Shown piece after piece: positions 25,903 to 34,042 of a stretch of DNA of 64,000 nucleotides. The stretch is from Prevotella sp. Its GTDB lineage: Bacteria > Bacteroidota > Bacteroidia > Bacteroidales > Bacteroidaceae. The stretch is from positions 1 to 64,000 of the forward strand of contig JAFPVC010000022.1 of the NCBI GenBank assembly GCA_017413085.1, in the 5' to 3' direction. Under the pieces are notes generated by a model that had not been told where the DNA came from, ran no database searches, and saw nothing but the letters and a program-made list of their open reading frames with translations. The translations under genes and the position numbers were made by a program. Each line of letters starts with the position of its first letter. Position 1 is the first letter of the stretch.

Positions 25903-27693
25903 ATGAAAATGAGAAGAGTCCTTTTAACATTGATAGCGGCAAGTGCTATGGTGAGGATGTCTGCCGAGAGTCTGCCGGCGATACAGAACGTGGGGGCATA
26001 CGAGAGTTTGTCGCTGAACGGAGAGTGGAACTATATTGTCGACGTGCAGGAAGAAGGGTACTACGACTACCGCATGAATCCCACGCGCTGGGGCTTTTTC
26101 GTAAATGCGAAGCCACAAAAGCCGGAAGACCTCATAGAGTATGACTTCGACAAGTCGCCCACCATGCAGATTCCATCTGACTGGAACACGAAGGATGAGA
26201 GGCTGTTTTTCTATGAAGGGACTGTATGGTTTAAGAAGAGTTTTCAGACAGTGCCAATGACAGACTACCGCACGCTGCTTTATTTCGGTGCGGTAAACTA
26301 CGACTGCCGCGTCTGGGTGAACGGCAAGGAGGCCGGCCACCATGTCGGCGGATTCACGCCGTTCAACTATGACATCAGCGACATGCTTCGTGAAGGCGAG
26401 AACGTGGTTATAGTAAAGGTGGACAACAAGCGACACGCTGATGCAGTGCCCACACAGATATTCGACTGGTGGAACTATGGTGGAATCACGCGCGACGTAT
26501 GCTTGGTGAAGGTGCCGAAGGTATATATGGAGGACTACAGTCTGCAATTGGCCAACACAGAGGGCAGGCAGATTTCATTCAACGTGAAACTGAACAAACC
26601 GGAGTCTAATCACGACGTAACGCTAAGCATACCTGAACTGAAAATCAAGAAGACAATAAAGACCACTGCCGAAGGCACAGCCGCAGTAAACATTAAGGCG
26701 AAACCGCAGTTGTGGACTCCTGACAACCCCAAACGCTATCATGTGGAAATTTCATTAGACAATCACGCTGTCGTTGACTCTATCGGATTCCGCACGATAA
26801 CGACCCGCGGCAAACAGATTCTGCTCAACGGCCAGCCGATATTCCTCAAAGGCATAAGCATGCATGAGGAGAAACCCAACGGCGGCGGCAGGGCAAACAG
26901 CGCAGCCGACGCCCACACTCTGCTGACGTGGGCTAAGGAGCTGGGCTGCAACTTCGTAAGGCTGGCGCACTATCCGCATAACGAGTATATGGTACGCGAG
27001 GCGGAACGCATGGGCATTATGGTATGGTCGGAGATACCCTGCTACTGGACCATAGCATGGACTAACCCTGCAACCTACGAGAATGCCAAGCAGCAACTGA
27101 CCGACATGATACGTCGCGACCACAACCGTGCCAACGTGATAATATGGAGCATAGCCAATGAGACGCCTCATTCGGCTGAACGCGACGATTTCCTCAGCCG
27201 CCTTGCAATGCATGCGCGCAGCCTTGACAACACACGACTCATATCCATGGCCATGGAGGTGACGGGTGCTTCTAACTATGTGAACCGTCTAAATGACAAC
27301 ATGAACAAATATGTCGACGTGGTGAGCTTCAATCAATATATAGGATGGTACCGCGACGTGAACGATGCACCGAAGATGCGCTGGGAGATTCCATACGACA
27401 AACCCGTGATTGTAAGCGAATTTGGCGGTGGAGCGAAATATGGCCTGCACGGAGAGAAGAACCAGCGCTGGACGGAGGAGTTTCAGGAAAACCTGTATCG
27501 TGAGAACACAGCCATGCTGGACAAGATAGACGGGTTGGCAGGAACCACACCTTGGATTCTGAAGGACTTCCGCTCGCCACGCCGAGTACTGTCCGGTGTG
27601 CAGGATTTCTACAACATGAAAGGTCTCGTAAGTGACAGAGGAGAAAAGAAAAAAGCCTTCTACGTAATGAAACACTGGTATGAAGGCAAGTAA
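25903..27693 (+). CDS. GH2 beta-glucuronidase-like hydrolase
   Basis: A 596-residue secreted (signal peptide to about residue 22) glycoside hydrolase family 2 enzyme: jelly-roll sugar-binding domain (about 30-215), Ig-like domain (about 215-305), TIM barrel. The acid/base is Glu420 (WSIANE) and the nucleophile Glu506 (VSEFGGG). An N-x-K motif (Asn571, Lys573) matches the signature of beta-glucuronidases that binds the uronate carboxylate, so a glucuronide or similar acidic substrate is favoured over a galactoside. No partner genes of a polysaccharide locus adjoin it. Confidence 0.88.
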   Translation: MKMRRVLLTLIAASAMVRMSAESLPAIQNVGAYESLSLNGEWNYIVDVQEEGYYDYRMNPTRWGFFVNAKPQKPEDLIEYDFDKSPTMQIPSDWNTKDERLFFYEGTVWFKKSFQTVPMTDYRTLLYFGAVNYDCRVWVNGKEAGHHVGGFTPFNYDISDMLREGENVVIVKVDNKRHADAVPTQIFDWWNYGGITRDVCLVKVPKVYMEDYSLQLANTEGRQISFNVKLNKPESNHDVTLSIPELKIKKTIKTTAEGTAAVNIKAKPQLWTPDNPKRYHVEISLDNHAVVDSIGFRTITTRGKQILLNGQPIFLKGISMHEEKPNGGGRANSAADAHTLLTWAKELGCNFVRLAHYPHNEYMVREAERMGIMVWSEIPCYWTIAWTNPATYENAKQQLTDMIRRDHNRANVIIWSIANETPHSAERDDFLSRLAMHARSLDNTRLISMAMEVTGASNYVNRLNDNMNKYVDVVSFNQYIGWYRDVNDAPKMRWEIPYDKPVIVSEFGGGAKYGLHGEKNQRWTEEFQENLYRENTAMLDKIDGLAGTTPWILKDFRSPRRVLSGVQDFYNMKGLVSDRGEKKKAFYVMKHWYEGK

Positions 27694-27819
27694 AGCTCAC
27701 ATTTACACTTTGACACTTTTATGGCACTTTTGCTTACACTATGACTTTTTGAGACAGTCGTCCGCACCGTGCAATCTGGAGATTTCAGCACAGCGAAAAC
27801 ACGATTGAAACATGAAAAA
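27694..27819. other. Short intergenic stretch
   Basis: No gene or recognisable signal; repeated CACTTTTG-like words only. Confidence 0.3.
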
Positions 27820-27866
27820 AACGAAAAACCGCAGCAAGTTTTGTGGACTTGCTGCGGTTTTTCGTT
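27820..27866. terminator. Strong bidirectional terminator
   Basis: 19-bp perfect stem with core CGAAAAACCGCAGCAAG, 9-base loop. Separates GH2 from the repeat element and the converging MATE gene. Confidence 0.85.
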
Positions 27867-28160
27867 GTAATCAGTATGCTTTTACACTGCAATCAGCACT
27901 CGATTAGACTGTAATTAGGTTGCGATTACATGGTAATTAGGCCTCGATTACAGTGTAATTAGGCCTCAATTACAGTGCCTAAAAACACTCCAAATTCTAA
28001 CTATCTATCAAACAACACGTTAGCAAAATCGCCATATTTCCACTGTACGAAACTGTGGGAAAGTTTTTTTCAAATACGCGAGTATTTCGGCGGTTGAAAA
28101 AATCACGGTGTCACAATAACTGCCGTTTCAGTGACATTGTGTCGCAGTAAGCATACATCT
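27866..28160 (+). repeat. Dispersed 22-bp-array/hairpin element, copy C
   Basis: Five 22-bp units at 27880-27989 (consensus GATTACAGTGTAAT then TAGGCCTC), a diverged middle, and a terminal hairpin 28104-28141 whose arms CACGGTGTCAC and GTGACATTGTG pair with two G-T wobbles. Less similar to A and B, but the same architecture. It starts within or right after the terminator stem. Confidence 0.75.
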
Positions 28161-28174
28161 GAATTTACCACTTA

Positions 28175-29482
28175 TCACTTTTTACCCATATAATATACAA
28201 TGGTCTGCACAACACCGCGCATAAAGAGGTAAGCATTGAAAGCAAGCCACAGGGCATGGTTGGACATAACATCATAAAGCGAGAAATAAATAAGGAAAAA
28301 TGCCACGGCACCACCAAACGTGCCCCACATCATGCCGACGGTCATGGTAAGGCCAACGAAAACGCCGTCCCATACGAAGGCTGCTACGCCACAAACAGGA
28401 ATGGCAACAGCCCAAGGCAGGTATTCAACAGCGGCACTGCGCACGGCGGTATCATCAGTGAGGAGAGCAAGGAACGACTGTCCACCCACGGCATACACCA
28501 GCGTATATGCGGCAGTGAGCAGAAGAGACCATATCCACACGCCACGCAAGGCAAGCGAAAAGCCACGGCTGTCGGCAGCACCATGATAACGTCCGCACAA
28601 CGCCTCAGCAGCAAAGGCAAAACCGTCCATGACGTATGTGTAAAGAATGAACATCTGCATCAGCACCGAGTTGACGGCAAGAATCACGGCACCGCCACGC
28701 GCACCAGCCTGAACGAAATACATATTTACGGCTATGAGGAACAGCGTGCGTATGAACAGCGTTACATTCACCCTGCTGCCATGCATGGAACGGCGCAGTT
28801 GTCTCAACATTCCGTTGTCCCACACCACACTGCGCGTATACGCCTTGCACTTATGCACCGCCAGGGCAAAGGCTGCCAAGGCACCTGCCCACTGTGCACA
28901 GAGCGTACCGAGTGCCACGCCCTCAATCTTCATCTTCAGCACATAGACAAAGAAGCATGACAGGAGTATGTTGACGATATTCTGACCGACGGAGACAAGC
29001 ATTGGCACACGCGTGTCCTGCATACCCACGAACCACCCCGTCAGCACATAAAGCGACAGAGCAGCCGGCGTGCCCCATATACATATATTATAATAGGTGT
29101 GGATGGTGTCAACAAGGTTGGCATCGGGCTGAATGAACCACATTGCGAGACCAAACAGCGGTATCTGCAACACTGTAATAAGCATTGCAATGCCAAAAGC
29201 CGTAAGCAGCGAACGACACAGTATGTATGCCGCAAGCGGACGACACTTCTCGTCACCGTCAGCCATGCCGCAGGCCTGCGCCGTCATGCCGCCCGTGCCG
29301 AAGCGCAGGAAAGAGAACAGCCAGTAAATCAGATTAAAAAGCATGGAGCCTACCGCTATGGCAGCCATATAGCGCGTCTCGCCCATGTGGCCGGTTATGG
29401 CCACATCGACAAGTCCGAGCAGCGGCACGGTAATATTGCTGATAATCGATGGAACAGCTAAGCGGAGTATTTGTCGGTTCAT
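28175..29482 (-). CDS. MATE-family efflux transporter
   Basis: A 435-residue protein with 12 hydrophobic segments and the MATE/DinF pattern (MNRQILRLAVPSIISNITVP, VDVAITGHMG). Such pumps export cationic drugs or metabolites using Na+ or H+. The start is ATG 29482; earlier in-frame codons lie at or before the promoter. It converges on GH2 and is divergent from the DUF349 gene. Confidence 0.88.
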   Translation of the reverse strand: MNRQILRLAVPSIISNITVPLLGLVDVAITGHMGETRYMAAIAVGSMLFNLIYWLFSFLRFGTGGMTAQACGMADGDEKCRPLAAYILCRSLLTAFGIAMLITVLQIPLFGLAMWFIQPDANLVDTIHTYYNICIWGTPAALSLYVLTGWFVGMQDTRVPMLVSVGQNIVNILLSCFFVYVLKMKIEGVALGTLCAQWAGALAAFALAVHKCKAYTRSVVWDNGMLRQLRRSMHGSRVNVTLFIRTLFLIAVNMYFVQAGARGGAVILAVNSVLMQMFILYTYVMDGFAFAAEALCGRYHGAADSRGFSLALRGVWIWSLLLTAAYTLVYAVGGQSFLALLTDDTAVRSAAVEYLPWAVAIPVCGVAAFVWDGVFVGLTMTVGMMWGTFGGAVAFFLIYFSLYDVMSNHALWLAFNAYLFMRGVVQTIVYYMGKK

Positions 29483-29508
29483 ATTATGCGAAAGTAATTT
29501 TGAAGTCG

Positions 29509-29540
29509 CAAAATTACTGCAAAATACTGAGCCTTGCAAA
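29509..29540 (-). promoter_or_regulatory. Promoter of MATE gene
   Basis: Minus-strand TTTG (29537-29540), 20-bp spacer, TAATTTTG (29509-29516). Confidence 0.75.
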
Positions 29541-29556
29541 CTTTTATAGCAAATAA

Positions 29557-29588
29557 TTTGCAAGTATCAAAACTTTTTCATACTTTTG
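29557..29588 (+). promoter_or_regulatory. Promoter of DUF349 gene
   Basis: TTTG (29557-29560), 20-bp spacer, TACTTTTG (29581-29588); it excludes the upstream in-frame start candidates. Confidence 0.75.
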
Positions 29589-29671
29589 CAATCGAAATGC
29601 GCTTTATTCGATTAAGCGCAACATACATAAACATACATATTTGTGAACATCGAATCATTAAACTTAAAACA

Positions 29672-31489
29672 ATGATGGACTCTCAAGACATGACGCTGAA
29701 AAACGAAGACGTGAATGAAAACGTAAACGAAAACGTAAACGAAAACGTAAACGAGAACGTGAATGAAAACACGCAGGAAAAGCGTCTTTATGCCTCAAAG
29801 GAGGAAGTGCTGGAGCGAGCCAAAGAGCTTGCCGGAGGCAATGAAGAAATCAACAAGCCTGAATTGGATCATCTGAAAACTGCTTTCTATCACCTGCTGA
29901 ACGCTGAGCGCGAGGCTGCGCAGAAGGCTTACATCGAGGCTGGCGGCGACCCAGACAAGTATGCCGTACTGCCTGACGAGGCAGAAGAAGCCTTCAAGGC
30001 ATGTATGAACACGATAAAAGAGCACAGGCAGGAGGCTTTCTTGAAAGCAGAAGCAGAGAAGCAGGCCAACCTGAAGCGCAAGAAAGAAATAATAGACAGA
30101 ATCAAGGAACTGACCACCACGCCAGAGGAAGCCGCAGCCGGTTTCCAAGAGGTAAAGGCACTGCAGGCTGAATGGCGCGAGATTAAAGCTGTACCAGCTG
30201 AGGAAGCTTCATCATTGTGGAACAGCTACAAGCTCTGCCAGGAGCAGTTCTATGACCTGCTGAAGATGAACTTCGAGGCACGCGACTATGACTTCAAGAA
30301 GAATCTTGAGATGAAGACCGCATTGTGTGAGGCCGCAGAGAAACTGGCCGATGAAGAAGACGTGGTGAGTGCTTTCCACCAACTGCAGGAACTGCATAAC
30401 CAGTATCGCGAAATCGGTCCGGTGGCCAAGGAACTGCGAGCAGACCTCTGGGCTCGTTTCAAGCAGGCAAGCACAGTGGTGAACAAGCGTCATGCCGACC
30501 ACTTCGATGCAATAAGGAAGCGCGAAGAGGAAAACCTGGAGAAGAAGGCGGAACTGTGTGACAAGGTTGAAAGCATCATCAGCACTGACGACTGCAAGAA
30601 CAGTGCCGACTGGGAAAAGAAGACCAAGGAGGTATTGGAACTGCAGGCTATTTGGAAGACATTGGGCTTCGCTCCAAAAGCCATGAACGTAAAGATATTC
30701 GAACGTTTCCGCACGGCATGCGACCAGTTCTTCACTGCAAAGAATGAATACTTCTCACAGTTGAAGGAGCGCTTTGCTGAGAACATCGCAAAGAAAGAAG
30801 AGCTTATAAAGAAAGCGCAAGAGCTGCAGGACAGCACGGAATGGCGCGCAACAACCGACAAGCTCATAGCCCTGCAGAAGGAATGGAAGACCATAGGCAT
30901 GGTACCGCGCAAGGTGGGCGACCAATTGTGGAACGACTTCCTGACTGCATGCAACAAATTCTTTGAGGCACGCAATGCCGCCAATGCCGACGAGCGCAAC
31001 GAGCAGCAGGAGAACCTCGTGAAGAAGCAGTCTGTGGTGGAACGTCTAAAGGCTCTCGTGGAGGAGACAGTAGAAGACCTGCACGACAAGGTGCAGGCTC
31101 TGACTGACGAATATAACACCATCGGCCACGTACCATTCAAGGATAAGGACAGCCTGTTCCGCGAATATCACGACACGCTTGACATCCTCTACAAGAAGAT
31201 GAACAAGAACCGCGCCAACCGTCGTCTGAATGCTTTCAAAGACAATCTGAAGGAAGTGGCTAAACGCGGCGAGAACGCAGTGGAGACAGAAAGGCAGAAG
31301 ATGCAGCGACGCTTCAATGAGATGAAACAGGAGCTTGAGACATACGAGAACAACCTCAACTTCCTGACGGCAAGCAGCAAGAAAGGCAGCTCGCTCATTG
31401 ACGACATGAACAAGAAAGTGGACAAACTGCGTGATGAGCTTGAACTGATGAAACAAAAAATAAAAGCTATAGAAAACAATAATGGCTAA
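29672..31489 (+). CDS. DUF349 multi-repeat protein
   Basis: A 605-residue soluble, helical protein. After an N-terminal stretch of five VNEN tetrapeptides (encoded by five 12-bp units, 29711-29770) come several DUF349 repeats of about 75 residues, recognisable by LW..F and AR.... patterns (EWREIKAVP, LWNSYKLCQEQFYDLL, DLWARFKQAS, LWNDFLTACNKFFEARN), and a coiled coil at the end. Cellular role unknown. It overlaps the nuclease gene by 8 bases. Confidence 0.88.
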   Translation: MMDSQDMTLKNEDVNENVNENVNENVNENVNENTQEKRLYASKEEVLERAKELAGGNEEINKPELDHLKTAFYHLLNAEREAAQKAYIEAGGDPDKYAVLPDEAEEAFKACMNTIKEHRQEAFLKAEAEKQANLKRKKEIIDRIKELTTTPEEAAAGFQEVKALQAEWREIKAVPAEEASSLWNSYKLCQEQFYDLLKMNFEARDYDFKKNLEMKTALCEAAEKLADEEDVVSAFHQLQELHNQYREIGPVAKELRADLWARFKQASTVVNKRHADHFDAIRKREEENLEKKAELCDKVESIISTDDCKNSADWEKKTKEVLELQAIWKTLGFAPKAMNVKIFERFRTACDQFFTAKNEYFSQLKERFAENIAKKEELIKKAQELQDSTEWRATTDKLIALQKEWKTIGMVPRKVGDQLWNDFLTACNKFFEARNAANADERNEQQENLVKKQSVVERLKALVEETVEDLHDKVQALTDEYNTIGHVPFKDKDSLFREYHDTLDILYKKMNKNRANRRLNAFKDNLKEVAKRGENAVETERQKMQRRFNEMKQELETYENNLNFLTASSKKGSSLIDDMNKKVDKLRDELELMKQKIKAIENNNG

Positions 31490-32426
31490 AGTAAAGACCA
31501 TAATTACATCTATCGTCACCGCCGGCATATTAGCTGCCGGCGGTGCATACGTTAATAACAGTGTGGTCAACAAAGAAGACGCCTCGACGGAACTGCTGAC
31601 CAAGAAGAAAAAAAACAAGAAGCACAACAAAGACTACTACCAGCAAAAAAACGACAACTGGCGCACTGGCTCCAACAACAGCCATAACTCTGGCAAAACG
31701 CAGTATGACCGGGAGAAGACCTACGAATACGGCAGTACAAAATATGGTGAGAACATCGGTCTGCCTGCCATCAGGCATGGTCAGCAGATACTGCGCCGCA
31801 AGGCATACACGTCGCTCTACGACAACAACATGCGCATACCGCGCTGGGTGGCATGGCACTTGACACGGCAGCACGCCTATGGCAAACTGAGCCGCAAGAG
31901 TGCACAATTTGCAGAAGACGAAAGCCTGGCTCGCCCACGCGCCACAAACTTTGACTACATGAGCAGCGGCTATGACCGTGGCCACATGTGCCCGGCAGGC
32001 GACAACAAATGGGACAATCAGGCCTTGCAGGAGACTTTCCTGTTCTCCAACTGTTGTCCGCAGCGTCACGGACTGAACTCCGGTGCATGGAACGACCTTG
32101 AGATACAATGCCGCGAGTGGGCATATAAATACGGTGATATATATATTGTGTGCGGCCCTGTGTTGCGTGGCAACCAACACAAGACAATAGGCAAGAACCG
32201 CGTGGTTGTGCCTGAGGCTTTCTTTAAAGTCGTAATGTGTATGAACGGTACTCCTAAAGCCATTGGTTTCATATATGAACACCAAGGCAGCTCACGCAGC
32301 ATGGAAGCACATGTTTGCAGCGTAGACAAAGTGGAGCAGATAACCGGCTATGACTTCTTTGCCGCCCTGCCCGACCACATAGAGAACCGCATAGAAGCCA
32401 CTGCAAACTTCTACAATTGGAAATAA
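31482..32426 (+). CDS. DNA/RNA non-specific endonuclease, exported
   Basis: A 314-residue NUC-type nuclease with an N-terminal hydrophobic anchor/signal (6-24). The catalytic DRGH motif is Asp165-Arg-Gly-His168 (GYDRGHMCPAGD); the metal-binding Asn lies in FLFSNCCPQ. A Lys/Asn-rich stretch (41-85) links anchor and domain. It should degrade nucleic acids in the periplasm or outside. Starts inside the end of the DUF349 gene (ATGGCTAA), so translation is coupled. Confidence 0.9.
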   Translation: MAKVKTIITSIVTAGILAAGGAYVNNSVVNKEDASTELLTKKKKNKKHNKDYYQQKNDNWRTGSNNSHNSGKTQYDREKTYEYGSTKYGENIGLPAIRHGQQILRRKAYTSLYDNNMRIPRWVAWHLTRQHAYGKLSRKSAQFAEDESLARPRATNFDYMSSGYDRGHMCPAGDNKWDNQALQETFLFSNCCPQRHGLNSGAWNDLEIQCREWAYKYGDIYIVCGPVLRGNQHKTIGKNRVVVPEAFFKVVMCMNGTPKAIGFIYEHQGSSRSMEAHVCSVDKVEQITGYDFFAALPDHIENRIEATANFYNWK

Positions 32427-32444
32427 AGATAGTCAGTCAACACT

Positions 32445-33926
32445 TCAACTTGACAAGTCTTTCTGCTCCTCAGGCCAATTCACCAAATATAATGTCTCCG
32501 TAGCACGCGTGAAGGCAGTATACAGCCAGTGCACATAGTCTGGCGTAAGCATGTCGTCGGTCATATAGCCTTGGTCTACATATACATGGCTCCACTGACC
32601 GCCCTGTGCCTTGTGGCATGTCACGGCGTAAGCAAACTTTATCTGCAAGGCATTATAATACTTATCCTCTTTCACGGCCTTGAGTCTGTCTGACTTGCGT
32701 GTGAGATGCGCATAATCCTCCATCACGCTTTCAAACAATGCAGTGCGCTGTTCTGCAGTCAGTGCAGGTGCGTCAGACTGCAGTACATCAAGCATTGCAG
32801 TCAACTGCATTTCGTAATCATCATAATCAGGAAAACACAGCGTTACGTCAGCAAAGTGAAAGCCATACAGTTCCCTGACATTCCTTACTCTACGTACTAC
32901 TGCCATATCACCGTTGGCTATGAAATTAAACGGACGCTCGTTTGTAGAACTACCTACCGGCGACGTTGATACCTCATCATCAAAATAATAGTTCTTAACC
33001 ACCATCACTCTGTCGCCGCCGCACAGTTCACCTTCGTGGTCAACCACTCTAACCCTTATACCATTATTATATATATTGGCCCGCTTGTTACTGCGCGTAA
33101 TTACAATAGTGTCATCCTCTCCCTTCTGATAGTAGCTCTGCTCCAAGGCTTCTATCAGTTCATTGCCTCTAATTGTCTTTATATCCGCAAAACCATTGAA
33201 CCTAACCTTCGGCAGCTCCGTAGGCATGTCGTGGGTAATCAGACGGCGTATCATGGTGGCATTCCACAGTATACCTGATTGCCGTTGCTGGCGCACTACC
33301 TCAGACAAATCGCAGCTAAACACACGAATGCCATAACACTCTATTATGCCGTTCATCAAGGCAGGTGCCTCCTCCTCTCCCACTGGTGGCAGCTGCGCAG
33401 TATCGCCAATCAGCATCATGCGGCAGTTACGGCCAGAATACACATAAGTAACAAGATCGTCAATAAGGCTTCCGTTCTCCGAACCAAACACAGGTATACC
33501 ATCGTTGACAACCTGCGGCAGAGTACTTATCATTGAGGCCTCGTCAACAACAAACAATGCATCCGTATACAAGTTCACATCAAGGTTAAAACTGTCAGAC
33601 GCCGACTTCTGACGGTATATCCTGCGATGGATTGTGCTGGCCGGCAGCCCACAGTTCTGTGACAAAACCTTGGCAGCCCTGCCCGTAGGAGCAAGCAGCA
33701 CCACCTTCTGATGCAGACCGACAAGCGTTTTCACCATTGCAGCCACAATAGAGGTTTTACCTGTTCCGGCAGAGCCACGCAGTATCATGGCTGGCTGGTG
33801 AATAGCACCATCGCCACCTCTGTAAGCCAGAAACGAAGCAAACACATCGAGCGCTTGCTGCTGATCAGAAGTTGGAGGGAATCCAAAACGCTCAAGAATA
33901 AGATTTTTGAATACTGCAGTTGTCAT
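32445..33926 (-). CDS. RecD-like SF1 DNA helicase
   Basis: A 493-residue ATPase with Walker A GSAGTGKTS (51-59), Walker B VVDEASM (126-132), and the C-terminal UvrD-like motif AVTCHKAQGGQW followed by YTAFTRATETLYL. Compared with full RecD2 it lacks the long N-terminal region. Probably a 5'-3' helicase in DNA repair or replication; common as a stand-alone gene in Bacteroidetes. Converges on the nuclease gene with an 18-bp gap. Confidence 0.88.
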   Translation of the reverse strand: MTTAVFKNLILERFGFPPTSDQQQALDVFASFLAYRGGDGAIHQPAMILRGSAGTGKTSIVAAMVKTLVGLHQKVVLLAPTGRAAKVLSQNCGLPASTIHRRIYRQKSASDSFNLDVNLYTDALFVVDEASMISTLPQVVNDGIPVFGSENGSLIDDLVTYVYSGRNCRMMLIGDTAQLPPVGEEEAPALMNGIIECYGIRVFSCDLSEVVRQQRQSGILWNATMIRRLITHDMPTELPKVRFNGFADIKTIRGNELIEALEQSYYQKGEDDTIVITRSNKRANIYNNGIRVRVVDHEGELCGGDRVMVVKNYYFDDEVSTSPVGSSTNERPFNFIANGDMAVVRRVRNVRELYGFHFADVTLCFPDYDDYEMQLTAMLDVLQSDAPALTAEQRTALFESVMEDYAHLTRKSDRLKAVKEDKYYNALQIKFAYAVTCHKAQGGQWSHVYVDQGYMTDDMLTPDYVHWLYTAFTRATETLYLVNWPEEQKDLSS

Positions 33927-33933
33927 AACAACA

Positions 33934-33965
33934 CAAAATTAACCTTTTTTTCTTGATTCACCAAA
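33934..33965 (-). promoter_or_regulatory. Promoter of RecD-like gene
   Basis: Minus-strand TTTG (33962-33965), 20-bp spacer, TAATTTTG (33934-33941). Only 8 bp before the ATG, so the leader is very short. Confidence 0.7.
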
Positions 33966-33981
33966 CTTTTCCTCCATTTTG

Positions 33982-34013
33982 TTTGTAAAGTTGAAAAAAT
34001 ATCCTTACCTTTG
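33982..34013 (+). promoter_or_regulatory. Promoter of MG2-like gene
   Basis: TTTG (33982-33985), 20-bp spacer, TACCTTTG (34006-34013). Confidence 0.75.
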
Positions 34014-34042
34014 CCTTGCTTATTGACTCAGCAAAAACAAAC

